Assembly (NCBI RefSeq): GCF_038051995.1
Contig: NZ_CP150290.1
Coordinates: 5,260,001-5,324,000, forward strand
DNA from: Paenibacillus sp. FSL H8-0537
GTDB lineage: Bacteria; Bacillota; Bacilli; Paenibacillales; Paenibacillaceae
Direction: 5' to 3'
DNA: 64,000 bases
Shown here: positions 9,376 to 17,938 of the stretch, piece by piece
Numbering within the stretch: the stretch's first letter is position 1
Layout of the letters: each line of letters starts with the position of its first letter
Notes under the pieces: generated by a model
What the model was told of the DNA's origin: nothing
The model's input: only the letters and a program-made list of their open reading frames with translations
The model's database searches: none
Made by a program: the position numbers and the translations under genes

Positions 9376-10257
9376 TTACCCTTTAACCGAACCCGCCGCA
9401 ATCCCTTCAACAATACGGTTGCTGAGGAACAGAAACGTAATCAAAATCGGAAGAATGCTAATCATAAGAGTGGCTCCGATTGCCCCCCAATCCGTCGTGT
9501 ACTGACCGATAAAATTTTGCACGCCGACAGTCAATGTTTTATAAGAATCAGAGCTAATAAACGTGTTAACAAAAATAAATTCATTCCAGTTGTAAATCAT
9601 GTTGATGATCGCCGTTGTAGCAAGCACGGAGCTTGTCATCGGGAGTACGATCTGGACGAACATCCGATTGACCGAGCAGCCGTCAATTATAGCGGCTTCC
9701 TCCACCTCGCGCGGTAGCGCATAGTAGAACCCGAGCAGAATCATGATCGTAATCGGCATGTTGAAAGCAACATAAGATAAAATCAGAGACAGGGGATGAT
9801 CCGTTAGCCCCACTTTATTAAACAGGCTGAACAGCGGGATTAGCGTGGAATGAACCGGAATCATCATGGCCACCATGAATAATCCCAGTACAAGCGAGCT
9901 GCCCTTCCATCTCATTCTTGTGACGGCATAAGTGACTAAACTGCCCAGCAGCACAGTTATTAACGTAGCTGAAACGGTGATCCAGACGCTGTTAAAAAAA
10001 TAAACATCAATGTTCCCGGCGCTCCAAACCTTCTCATAGTTTTCCCATCGAGGATTCATCGGCAGAGACAAAGGCGGGAGATTAAATACTTCCTGATTGT
10101 TTTTAAGAGAGAAAAACAACAGCCAGACAAGAGGAAATAGCTGCAGCGCCGCAACCACAATTAAAACGGCATATAAAACGCTATACCCCAGCCTGATGCC
10201 GATCCCCGGTTTTGCTTCCGACAGCTCACTCCGAATTCTGATATTCCCAGTAACCAT
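9376..10257 (-). CDS. Carbohydrate ABC transporter permease (MalG-like)
   Basis: Membrane permease of 293 residues of the CUT1 sugar-importer class. It has an N-terminal membrane segment near residues 25-50, the loop with NYEKVWSAGNIDVYFFNSVWI, and the cytoplasmic EAA loop EVEEAAIIDGCSVNRMFVQIVLP that docks on a shared ATPase. No ATPase gene is in the cluster, which is normal for CUT1 systems that borrow an MsmX/MsmK-type ATPase. It is the last gene of a kinase, regulator, binding protein and two-permease cluster. Confidence 0.93.
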   Translation of the reverse strand: MVTGNIRIRSELSEAKPGIGIRLGYSVLYAVLIVVAALQLFPLVWLLFFSLKNNQEVFNLPPLSLPMNPRWENYEKVWSAGNIDVYFFNSVWITVSATLITVLLGSLVTYAVTRMRWKGSSLVLGLFMVAMMIPVHSTLIPLFSLFNKVGLTDHPLSLILSYVAFNMPITIMILLGFYYALPREVEEAAIIDGCSVNRMFVQIVLPMTSSVLATTAIINMIYNWNEFIFVNTFISSDSYKTLTVGVQNFIGQYTTDWGAIGATLMISILPILITFLFLSNRIVEGIAAGSVKG

Positions 10258-10270
10258 GAAGTCTTCCTCC

Positions 10271-11152
10271 TTACGAGTATTGAATCGTATCCTTTGAGGC
10301 CGTTAATTTGCGAATGACCCAAGTGACAGCCAGACAAATGACCAGCAGAAAAAAGCCGATTGCGCTGCCATATCCAAAATCGTAGGCTCGAAATGCTTCA
10401 TGATACATGTAAGAGGCCATAACTTCGCTCGCCCCATTGGGACCGCCGTCTGTCATAACAAAGATCAAATCAAAATATTTCAAAGAGCCCACAACAGCCA
10501 GTACAATCGTTACTTTAATCACTTCCATCACAAGCGGCAGCTTAATTTTCCAAGCAATTTGCAGGGCATTCGCTCCGTCAATCCTGGCCGCTTCCTCAAG
10601 AGATGCCGGAATATTTTTCAGAGCCGCATAATAAATCAAAATATAAAAACCCGCATACTGCCACAAAATCGGAATAAATAAAGCAAACAATACGAGCGAT
10701 GACTCAGCTAGCCATGCGGGAGGGTTGGCAAACCCAAGTGATTCCAGGATGCTGTTCAGCACGCCGTTAGTTGGATGATAGATTTTGAGCCAAAGCTGCG
10801 CAATCGCTACCGATGATAGAAGCATAGGGATGAGATAGATTTTGCGAAATAATTGAGCTCCTTTGATTCGCGCGGCTAACACCATTGCTACAATAAGGTA
10901 GAGCAGAAGGCTCATTCCCGAGAAAACGGCAAGCAGCAAAGAATGCCACGCGCTGTTCCAGAAAGTTTCATCCTTGAACAAAGCAAGGTAATTATCCAAC
11001 CCAACGAAGGTCATCGCACCAATGCCATTCCATTCATTCAAACCGTAATAAGCGGTTAACACAATCGGAATATAAACAATAGCTAATATTAATAACAGAG
11101 ACGGCAGCACGTATAAAGCAATTATTTTTTTGTTCGAAAGCACTTTGTCCAA
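10271..11152 (-). CDS. Carbohydrate ABC transporter permease (MalF-like)
   Basis: Membrane permease of 293 residues, partner of the MalG-like protein 13 bp downstream. It shows an N-terminal membrane segment (IIALYVLPSLLLILAIVYI) and the EAA loop SLEEAARIDGANALQIAWKIKLP. The start chosen is a TTG at 11152 because GGAAAGGAG lies 8 bases before it. An in-frame ATG at 11227 would add 25 residues before the membrane segment and lacks a good ribosome binding site. The sugar cannot be deduced. Confidence 0.9.
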   Translation of the reverse strand: MDKVLSNKKIIALYVLPSLLLILAIVYIPIVLTAYYGLNEWNGIGAMTFVGLDNYLALFKDETFWNSAWHSLLLAVFSGMSLLLYLIVAMVLAARIKGAQLFRKIYLIPMLLSSVAIAQLWLKIYHPTNGVLNSILESLGFANPPAWLAESSLVLFALFIPILWQYAGFYILIYYAALKNIPASLEEAARIDGANALQIAWKIKLPLVMEVIKVTIVLAVVGSLKYFDLIFVMTDGGPNGASEVMASYMYHEAFRAYDFGYGSAIGFFLLVICLAVTWVIRKLTASKDTIQYS

Positions 11153-11246
11153 TTGGGCCGACTCCTTTCCTTCATGATGAATGAGCGGAAGACATATTCG
11201 GGACTTGCCCGCAGTTATGTCTTCCACCGATCAATCTTAAGGGAGA

Positions 11247-12572
11247 TTATTTCCCTTCGGAAATGGCTTTATCATGCTCTTCCGAGAATTTCTCAGGCGT
11301 CACTGCCTTTCCAAACAGAGCTTGAATCATATTCAGATGAGTTTCGGCTGCACTCGCCTGCATTTGAACATCTGCAAATAAGGTAATGCTGCTTGCTTGA
11401 TTCATTTCATTAAATAAATCAATGTAAAGCTGCGGCAGCTCCATGCTGGATGTATCCACTTTAGTCGCAGGAATAACGCCCGCCCCAGTCACCGCTTGCT
11501 CTCCCCACTGAGTTACAAAGTATTCGACGAATGCTTTCGCTTCCGCTTTTACCGCAGAATTTTCGGATACGAATAGACCGACACCCGGACCCCCTACCCA
11601 GCTGTTAATGTCGCCTTTTCCGCCCTCAACTTTCGGGAATTTAAAGAAACCAACACTGTCGCGAAATTCTTTCGGGATATCTTCATTTGTCGTAAAGTTT
11701 GGCAGCTCCCATGTGCCCATCATATACATGGCAGCTTTGCCATTCAGAAACTCCGACTTTGCTTCCTCATTGGACAAACCGTTGAAACCCTTCACGAACG
11801 CATTGCTGTCTACTAGTGTCTGTACTTCAGTCGCTGCTTGCAGCAATCCTTCGTCTGTAAAGGCTCCTTCGCCGTTTATCGCTCCGGATAATGTCTGCTG
11901 CCCGGCGATTCGATCAGCTAGGTACATATACCAGAGCGACCCCGTCCAACGGTCCTTGTTGCCAAGCGCAATCGGCGCAATTCCATTTTCGGACAGTGTT
12001 TTTGCAATAGCCTTTAATTCCTCGTAGGTTTGCGGGATTTCAAGCTTGTATTTCTCGAATAAGGATTTATTATAGTAAACCGGAGCAATGTTGAATTCAA
12101 GTGGGAGCGCGTACGTTTTACCGTCAATCGCATATGCCTCTGTCGTACCGGATACGAACTTGCCGTTCAGCTCGCCGCTAAGCAAGTCGTCTACAGGTGT
12201 AAACAGCTTTCCTTCCACGTACGGCTGCAAGAACCCGGCCGCCCACGTTACACCGACATCCGGCAGTTTATTGGATGCCGAAAGCACCTTCAGCTTGTTT
12301 TTATATTGCTCGTTATCCAGCACTTCTTGCTTGATCGTCACATTCGTATGCTCATCCTGATAGGCTTTAATGATTTGATTTACGATTTTGTTTTGGCCTG
12401 CTGACACACCCTCCGGCCATAAATGCATAAAGTTAATCGTGACCTGCTCACCGCTCTCGCCTGCTGTCTCCTTACTGCCACTGCTGCTTTCATTACTGTT
12501 TGTGCCGCAACCAGCTGCTACCAGAACCAGGCAAAACGCCAATAAGAGCATCAATCCTTTTTTCTTGAACAC
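11247..12572 (-). CDS. Sugar ABC transporter substrate-binding lipoprotein (family 1)
   Basis: Extracellular lipoprotein of 441 residues. The signal peptide ends in a lipobox (VAAGC, about residues 18-22), followed by a Ser/Asn-rich linker. The mature part has family 1 traits: a NFMHLWPEG strand, the GKTYALPLEFNIAPVYYNKSLFEKY segment and GKAAMYMMGTWELPNF. The start is GTG at 12572 with AGGGGA 7 bases upstream. A housekeeping-type promoter and a cre-like site precede or overlap the start. It leads the transporter half of the cluster, followed by the two permeases. Confidence 0.93.
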   Translation of the reverse strand: MFKKKGLMLLLAFCLVLVAAGCGTNSNESSSGSKETAGESGEQVTINFMHLWPEGVSAGQNKIVNQIIKAYQDEHTNVTIKQEVLDNEQYKNKLKVLSASNKLPDVGVTWAAGFLQPYVEGKLFTPVDDLLSGELNGKFVSGTTEAYAIDGKTYALPLEFNIAPVYYNKSLFEKYKLEIPQTYEELKAIAKTLSENGIAPIALGNKDRWTGSLWYMYLADRIAGQQTLSGAINGEGAFTDEGLLQAATEVQTLVDSNAFVKGFNGLSNEEAKSEFLNGKAAMYMMGTWELPNFTTNEDIPKEFRDSVGFFKFPKVEGGKGDINSWVGGPGVGLFVSENSAVKAEAKAFVEYFVTQWGEQAVTGAGVIPATKVDTSSMELPQLYIDLFNEMNQASSITLFADVQMQASAAETHLNMIQALFGKAVTPEKFSEEHDKAISEGK

Positions 12573-12579
12573 GTTTACA
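12566..12579 (-). promoter_or_regulatory. cre-like site overlapping start of binding protein gene
   Basis: On the minus strand TGTAAACGTGTTCA fits the CcpA consensus TGNAANCGNWNNCA at every fixed position except the W (here G). It spans the GTG start codon, a location where CcpA can act as a roadblock. Carbon catabolite control would suit a sugar importer. Confidence 0.4.
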
Positions 12580-12605
12580 TCCCCTTTAATCCTAATGTAA
12601 GCGTA

Positions 12606-12634
12606 TTAATACCGCTTTAATTAGATTGTAGCAA
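12606..12634 (-). promoter_or_regulatory. Putative sigma-A promoter for binding protein gene
   Basis: TTGCTA and TATTAA are separated by 17 bases on the minus strand, about 34 bases before the start codon. This would separate transcription of the transporter genes from the regulator genes upstream. Confidence 0.45.
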
Positions 12635-12682
12635 CACTTTTAGCAAGCCGTAAGGACATAAGCATTGGGAGTAATACCATAA

Positions 12683-13471
12683 TTATTGGATCATTTTTTC
12701 AGAATGAGAGACGTTTTGACGATACTGCCTTGGACTAGTGCCCTCTATGGAACGAAACACTTTGACAAAATATTTTGCTGTTTGGTAGCCCACCTGCTCT
12801 GAAATTTCCGCAATCGAGTCTCTCGTATTGACCAGCAGTTCCTTGGCCCGCTGCACTCGTCTGCGACTCAAATAGTCGCTGAAGGTGAGACCTGTCTGCT
12901 CTTTAAACAGAACGCTGAAGTAGCTGGCATTCATATGCAAATGATCTGCAACTGCACGCATAGAAACCTGTTCGCTCAGATGATCATCGATATGGCGGAG
13001 CGCATCACGCACCTGAATGCTGTACTGCTTCTCCTCTTGCACCGTACCTAGTAATTTGGGGTCAAAAAGTTTCTCCATTCTCACCATCCGGCTTATCTCT
13101 TCTTCCCTTTTCAAAGCCAGCTCGACTGCTTGCACTAATTTTTCTTTAACCAGTGGTTTTAGCAAATATGAGACGACCCCAAGCTGAAGTGCTTTCTGAG
13201 CATAATCGAATTCGGGATGCCCGGAAATAACAATAACCACAGGGGGAAGAGTCATCGCGCTTAATCGTTCGACCAGCTCCAGGCCTCCCACCTCCGGCAT
13301 TCTAATATCGGTCACGAGCAGATGAGCTTCATTTTGCTGCAACCAAGCTAAAGCCTCCACTCCGCTGGATGCCATTTCGATTCGATGTCGGCCGCAGGAC
13401 CACGCTTCCAGCGTTTTGCGAATTCCCTGCCTTGTTCTAGGTTCATCATCTACGATTAAGATGGTCTTCAT
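12683..13471 (-). CDS. YesN-type response regulator with AraC HTH domain
   Basis: Cytoplasmic transcription regulator of 262 residues. The receiver domain covers roughly residues 1-125, with DDE near residue 8, phospho-acceptor D in LLVTDIRMP near residue 55, and the LLKP lysine. The C-terminal 100 residues hold two AraC helix-turn-helix motifs, with HMNASYFSVLFKEQTGLTFSDYL in the first and IAEISEQVGYQTAKYFVKVFR in the second. Its start overlaps the upstream kinase gene by 26 bp, which points to translational coupling. It is expected to switch on the sugar transporter genes immediately downstream. Confidence 0.93.
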   Translation of the reverse strand: MKTILIVDDEPRTRQGIRKTLEAWSCGRHRIEMASSGVEALAWLQQNEAHLLVTDIRMPEVGGLELVERLSAMTLPPVVIVISGHPEFDYAQKALQLGVVSYLLKPLVKEKLVQAVELALKREEEISRMVRMEKLFDPKLLGTVQEEKQYSIQVRDALRHIDDHLSEQVSMRAVADHLHMNASYFSVLFKEQTGLTFSDYLSRRRVQRAKELLVNTRDSIAEISEQVGYQTAKYFVKVFRSIEGTSPRQYRQNVSHSEKMIQ

Positions 13472-15227
13472 TTATTCCATTCCCTTCCAATTTATTAGGT
13501 ATCTCAAACGTAACGGAAGTTCCGCAACCAGGCTCGCTCGCAATGTCCAGCCCGCTTCCAGCTGCATGATAATAAAGCCTCAATCTACGCTCCACATTGG
13601 ACACGCCAACACCTGTCCCTTTGAAGCTGCTCGCATAACCTTCTTTCATGAATGCTTGGAGAGACTCCACTGCGGCTGCGTCCATGCCCGGTCCATCGTC
13701 CGTTATAATCACTCGCGTAAACCCTTCCCGGCTTGAAGGCTCGGCACGAAGAACAACAGTCCCCGGCCCGAGTCGCTGCTCAATTCCATGCAGGATAGCG
13801 TTCTCTACGAGCGGTTGAATTAATAGTTTGGGCACGGGTACAGTCCTGCACGCCTCTGCAGCCTCTATTCGCCACGACAGCCTGTCAACCATCCGCATCT
13901 CCATAATTCTTAAATAACGTTCTGCATGATCCATTTCATCACCTATCGTAACCCACTCATCATCCTCAGTTCGGTTGATCACATAACGGAACAAGCCTGA
14001 CATGGCGACTACAATTTGTGCGAGGTCCTCTTCCCCTTTATCATCAAGCTCCCAATAAAACGCTTCCAATGTATTAAACAGAAAGTGAGGATTAATTTGG
14101 GCTTGCAGTGCTTTCAGTTCAGTTCTACTCTGTATAATTTCCTTCTGGTATACCACCTCAATTAGTTCATTCAAGGAATCGACCATTTGGTTATATGTAT
14201 TGTTGAGCTCATTAATCTCCATGGTTGAGGCGGTATTCGGGTTCGCTTTCAACGTGCCCAATCTCGCACCGCGCATCGCTTTAATCAAGTTTAATATCGG
14301 CCGAGTAATCATCGTTGACAAAATAAAGCTCAAGACCAGAAACAACAAACCCCCGACCGCACCAGATACAAGAATAGCCGTCCGTAGAACTGAAATACCT
14401 GCCGTTGCATAATTTACAGGTGTCAATATGGCCAGCTTCCACCCCGTCTCCTTCGATTGCTGCTCAATCGCTATATACGATTCATCGCCCACCGTAATCG
14501 TTTCTCCGCCATGATTAAGAATATTTCCCTCACCTGCATCCATAGCTAAATCAGAAAAAATTTCTTGGCCCGCCCCATCAAATAGAGCCATATGCTCCCG
14601 CGTTTCATTCTCATTTTCCGTTACGGCAGCTGTGAGCTCAAAATAGCTTTTTTCAATATGAACGACTAAATAGCCAGCATGGATGAAAGAACGGTCCACT
14701 AAACGTATATGGCGAATAGCAATGACAACGTTTGCATCCTGTGGGTCAAAGCCAAGCCAAACCAAGCGTCCTTTTCCGCTATCTGCTTGTTCAATCCACT
14801 CCTTCGGCACCCGGCTTTCCAGACTAATATCATCTAGCGGAAACAGCCTTCTATAATCGCTGCTGTACATTTCAAGTGCCCGGATACCCGTGACATACGC
14901 TTCATATTTTCGGGCTTCCTGCTGCAGCGACTGACGCTCCTCAAAGCGGATCGGCTTGCCAGCGATTTCCCGCGTCAATAATCGCTGGATAGACGCATTC
15001 GTAGCCACCTGCGCGGTAAGCGTATCGATTTGTCCCAGAAGCACGTCAAGCTTCCCCATAGCTTGAACGGCAGTCTGTTGAATATGCTTCTCCGCGCTGT
15101 TTCGCAAGAGCACGGATACCTGGCCATACATAAAGTAGCCGACCGATGCCAGCACAATAACCATAACAAGCATAAACCCAATTAATATCTGGTTGCGCAG
15201 CGTATTCAACTGCCCTAGCTTCTTCAA
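13446..15227 (-). CDS. YesM-type sensor histidine kinase
   Basis: Membrane sensor kinase of 593 residues. A first membrane segment near residues 13-35 and a second near residues 280-305 bracket a large extracellular sensor region. A HAMP segment (TMITRPILNLIKAM) follows. The His kinase domain of the YesM/LytS class has the phospho-acceptor in INPHFLFNTLEAFYWEL, and the ATP-binding domain shows LVENAILHGIEQRL and ITDDGPGM. Pairing with the YesN-type regulator is typical for sugar uptake clusters in Paenibacillus. The ligand is probably the transported sugar or its binding protein. Confidence 0.93.
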   Translation of the reverse strand: MKKLGQLNTLRNQILIGFMLVMVIVLASVGYFMYGQVSVLLRNSAEKHIQQTAVQAMGKLDVLLGQIDTLTAQVATNASIQRLLTREIAGKPIRFEERQSLQQEARKYEAYVTGIRALEMYSSDYRRLFPLDDISLESRVPKEWIEQADSGKGRLVWLGFDPQDANVVIAIRHIRLVDRSFIHAGYLVVHIEKSYFELTAAVTENENETREHMALFDGAGQEIFSDLAMDAGEGNILNHGGETITVGDESYIAIEQQSKETGWKLAILTPVNYATAGISVLRTAILVSGAVGGLLFLVLSFILSTMITRPILNLIKAMRGARLGTLKANPNTASTMEINELNNTYNQMVDSLNELIEVVYQKEIIQSRTELKALQAQINPHFLFNTLEAFYWELDDKGEEDLAQIVVAMSGLFRYVINRTEDDEWVTIGDEMDHAERYLRIMEMRMVDRLSWRIEAAEACRTVPVPKLLIQPLVENAILHGIEQRLGPGTVVLRAEPSSREGFTRVIITDDGPGMDAAAVESLQAFMKEGYASSFKGTGVGVSNVERRLRLYYHAAGSGLDIASEPGCGTSVTFEIPNKLEGNGINEDHLNRR

Positions 15228-15341
15228 GAGCTACATTCCTTTCTATTCTCTATTCCGTCCTATCGTTCGCCCATATATTCTACCTCGTTTTCCATTAATT
15301 TCATATAGCAGATGCCTAAGCAGCAAAGTCTTCTTTGTATT

Positions 15342-15371
15342 AAAAAAACCTCCTAAATTTCAGGAGGTTTT
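15342..15371 (-). terminator. Intrinsic terminator of aldehyde dehydrogenase gene
   Basis: Minus-strand stem AAAACCTCCT/AGGAGGTTTT with a 7-base loop followed by T residues, 11 bp after the dehydrogenase stop codon. Confidence 0.8.
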
Positions 15372-15381
15372 ACGATTGCAA

Positions 15382-16761
15382 TTATCGGAGCAGCTTGCGA
15401 ATCAGCTTCTTGCCCCACTTGGACGTCGGATAGCGGAATGGCATGTCAAAGCGTGTTGTTTGCTTAAGCAAGCTTTTCTGGTGAGAGAAAGTGTAAAAGG
15501 TCTTCTCCCCATGATAGCTGCCCATGCCGCTGTCCCCTACTCCGCCAATAGGCAAATGCGGCGACGCCATATGCATTAATGTATCGTTAATGCAGCCGCC
15601 TCCAAAGGACAATCCCCTTGTAACCTGCTGCTGAACAGCTGTGCTTTCCGTAAACAAATACAACGCAAGCGGGTGCGAACGAGCGGCAACAGCCGACATG
15701 ACCTCCTCAATCGAATCAAACTCAAGGAGCGGAAGCAGCGGGCCAAAAATCTCCTCTTGCATAACTGGCGCCTGCCAGTCCAAGCCCTCCAGCACCGTTG
15801 GCGTAATGACCCGGCGCCCAGCATCCTTCTCCCCGCCAATGATAATGCGTCCGTCATTCATAAAGTCGGCAAGCCTTGCAAAGTGCCGATCGCTAATAAT
15901 ATGCGTGTAGCTGTCATTATGGAGCGGCTCGCTGCCGTACAACTCTTCAATCGCAGCCTTCAGCAGCTTGACGAAGCGCTCCTTCACCTCACGGTGAACG
16001 TATAAATAATCCGGTGCAACGCAGGTTTGTCCAGCGTTTGTAAACTTGCCAAATGCAATTCGCTTCGCTGCGAGTGCCAGATTCGCATCCTTATGCACGA
16101 TACAGGGACTCTTGCCCCCCAGCTCCAGCGTAACCGGCGTCAAATGCTGAGCTGCTGCCGTCATTACGATTTTGCCTACGCCAACGCTCCCGGTAAAAAA
16201 GATATAATTGAGCTTCTCAGCCAGCAGCTCCGTGCTTACCGCTGCATCCCCCAATACCGTCGTTGCCCACTCCGGCTCAAAGGCTTCCGCTATGATCACC
16301 GCCAACGTATCGGCTACATTCGGTGCAAGCTCTGATGGCTTCAAAACGACGGTATTACCGGCTGCAATGGCTCCAATTAGTGGAACAAGCGCAAGCTGGA
16401 CCGGATAGTTCCACGGTGCAATAACAGCTGCTACGCCATAGGGCTCAGAAATAACTTTGCTGGTGCTGCCTATATGCGTCATCGCTGTTTTGATGCGCCT
16501 CGGCTTCGCCCAGCCCCTTATATGCTTAATGGTATGCCTAAATTCCGTATAAATGAGGCCAAGCTCCATCGCATACGCATCAAACTCTGATTTATTTAAA
16601 TCCGTCTTTAAAGCTGCCAGCAGCTTCTGCTCATGCTTTTGCATCACCTCACGCAGCTTTTCCAGCTTCTGAATACACGCATCAACCGAGCGTGTCTTGC
16701 CGCTTTCAAACCATTTTCTCTGCCCCGCAACGACTTCAGCCATCGTTATTGTTTTCATCAT
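15382..16761 (-). CDS. Aldehyde dehydrogenase family protein
   Basis: NAD(P)-dependent oxidation of an aldehyde to the acid. At 459 residues it fits the shorter class 3/fatty-aldehyde type. The catalytic residues are intact: Glu in TLELGGKSPCIV and Cys in FTNAGQTCVAP. The cofactor-binding FTGSVGVGK segment is present, as are the PWNYP and EEIFGPLLP motifs. The C terminus is basic and hydrophobic (KWGKKLIRKLLR), resembling the membrane-associating tail of some fatty aldehyde dehydrogenases. It stands alone on the minus strand with its own terminator, so the substrate is not indicated by neighbours. Confidence 0.92.
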   Translation of the reverse strand: MMKTITMAEVVAGQRKWFESGKTRSVDACIQKLEKLREVMQKHEQKLLAALKTDLNKSEFDAYAMELGLIYTEFRHTIKHIRGWAKPRRIKTAMTHIGSTSKVISEPYGVAAVIAPWNYPVQLALVPLIGAIAAGNTVVLKPSELAPNVADTLAVIIAEAFEPEWATTVLGDAAVSTELLAEKLNYIFFTGSVGVGKIVMTAAAQHLTPVTLELGGKSPCIVHKDANLALAAKRIAFGKFTNAGQTCVAPDYLYVHREVKERFVKLLKAAIEELYGSEPLHNDSYTHIISDRHFARLADFMNDGRIIIGGEKDAGRRVITPTVLEGLDWQAPVMQEEIFGPLLPLLEFDSIEEVMSAVAARSHPLALYLFTESTAVQQQVTRGLSFGGGCINDTLMHMASPHLPIGGVGDSGMGSYHGEKTFYTFSHQKSLLKQTTRFDMPFRYPTSKWGKKLIRKLLR

Positions 16762-16940
16762 CTTGCATCCTTTCCTTGCAATGAACCCTGCTAAATAGAA
16801 ATTTCTGTTAAGATAAAGGTAACTTGCTTTATAGTAGACTGCAAGTTATGCACTTTTAACTGATAAACTTGTAGGCTGGTAAATAAAGTACAGCAGCATA
16901 AAAAGCTTAAGCTATTATAACTGAAAGGAGAACTTATCAT

Positions 16941-17276
16941 ATGCCTCATTTATTATTTCGCGGTGTGCCTGCCCCTGGCTTGCGCAGCCTCGCTCCTGAG
17001 CTCGTTCAAGAGCTCGCCGTCCTCTGTGATTGCGGAGTAGACAATTTCACAATAGAGTGCCTTGCAACCACTTCTATTTACGGGGGGCTTGCCCATGATC
17101 GTTCGTTCCCTTTTATTGAAATTGGCTGGTTTGAGCGCGGACAGGAGGTCCGGGACCGCTTTGCCGCTATTGTACACCGTTATATGGAGAAGCTTGAGTC
17201 GGGGGAAGCAGAGATCGCATTTCGGACCTATAAAGAGAGTGCTTATTATATAGAGGGCAAGCCTTATAGCACCTGA
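16941..17276 (+). CDS. DUF1904 family protein
   Basis: Small cytoplasmic protein of 111 residues that begins MPHLLFRGVP, the opening typical of DUF1904. The family has a tautomerase-like fold with Pro-2 next to the start Met, and that proline is present; enzymatic activity is not established. GAAAGGAG lies 12 bases before the ATG. It is divergently arranged relative to the aldehyde dehydrogenase, with about 180 bp between the start codons. Confidence 0.8.
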   Translation: MPHLLFRGVPAPGLRSLAPELVQELAVLCDCGVDNFTIECLATTSIYGGLAHDRSFPFIEIGWFERGQEVRDRFAAIVHRYMEKLESGEAEIAFRTYKESAYYIEGKPYST

Positions 17277-17356
17277 TAGCACATGCCTGCTGCTTGATTG
17301 GACAGGTTGTAAATGATGGTTTCATTTGGTAAGATGGACGGGTAACTATCTACAAA

Positions 17357-17408
17357 GCACAAATAACCCCTTACGCCAATAAGAGGTCAATAAGCTTTAT
17401 ATTTGTGC
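17357..17408 (+). other. Hairpin leader upstream of DUF1540 gene
   Basis: GCACAAATA at 17357-17365 pairs perfectly with TATTTGTGC at 17400-17408. Inside, ACCCCTT and AAGAGGT form a second stem with one mismatch. The fold lies about 30 bases before the DUF1540 start codon. There is no T-run after it, so it is not a terminator; it may be a leader RNA element or a protein-binding palindrome. Confidence 0.4.
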
Positions 17409-17438
17409 ACCGACTACTAACCATGGGAGGTGATAGTA

Positions 17439-17591
17439 ATGGCTAAAGACGTATTGTGCGAAGTCGACTCTTGCCGTCATTGGGTAGATGACAACAAATG
17501 CAGCGCTTCATCAATCTATATCGTTAGCAATAGCGCAGATATGGCGCACGAAGCGAGCGAAACAGATTGCCGAACTTTCGAAATTAAATAA
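17439..17591 (+). CDS. DUF1540 domain-containing small protein
   Basis: A 50-residue cysteine-containing protein. GGGAGGTGATAGTA precedes the ATG, a near-ideal ribosome binding site. The pattern C-x4-C-x8-C-x22-C (CEVDSCRHW, NKCSA, TDCRTFE) is that of DUF1540, a short presumed metal-binding domain common in spore-forming Firmicutes. Its function is unknown. The gene is preceded by a strong hairpin. Confidence 0.85.
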   Translation: MAKDVLCEVDSCRHWVDDNKCSASSIYIVSNSADMAHEASETDCRTFEIK

Positions 17592-17643
17592 CTGATCTGA
17601 TGGAAGGGATGTTGCGGTCCCTTCTTTCTTTATGTATTTTACC

Positions 17644-17662
17644 AATAATGATTATTATTATC
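17644..17662 (+). promoter_or_regulatory. Fur box upstream of CWC protein
   Basis: AATAATGATTATTATTATC matches the 19-bp Fur box at 16 of 19 positions. It lies 51 bp before the start codon of the CWC gene. Confidence 0.75.
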
Positions 17663-17713
17663 AAGCATTTTAATTAATTTTTTTTGACCCTTAGAAGAAA
17701 GGGGCTTTCCTCC

Positions 17714-17938
17714 ATGAAAAAATGTCCATTATGCGGCGGGCCAAACGGCTGCGCCATAGAAGCAGGGCTCGCGCCCCACTCCTGCTGGTGCTTCCGTGAG
17801 CGCGTTCCGCAAAGCCTGCTTGAACAAATACCGCCTGAACAGCGCAACCAGTCGTGCGTCTGCCAAAACTGCGTCAAACAAGGTGAAACGGCTGGCGCCA
17901 TCCATTGGCGGGGCAGCGCGTTTCAGTCCGAGAAATAG
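17714..17938 (+). CDS. Cysteine-rich CWC family protein, 3' end supplied by a repeat
   Basis: A 74-residue protein with the CWC family pattern: CPLCGGPNGCAIE at the N terminus, HSCWCF in the middle, then P-x3-L-x2-IP and CVCQNCV. Such proteins probably bind a metal through clustered cysteines; the role is unknown. The ATG at 17714 is chosen because it opens directly on the conserved domain; the in-frame TTG at 17684 adds ten unrelated residues. The conserved domain ends at CVCQNCVKQ. The last 18 codons and the stop lie inside the first unit of the 98-bp tandem repeat. The upstream Fur box implies expression in low iron. Confidence 0.82.
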   Translation: MKKCPLCGGPNGCAIEAGLAPHSCWCFRERVPQSLLEQIPPEQRNQSCVCQNCVKQGETAGAIHWRGSAFQSEK

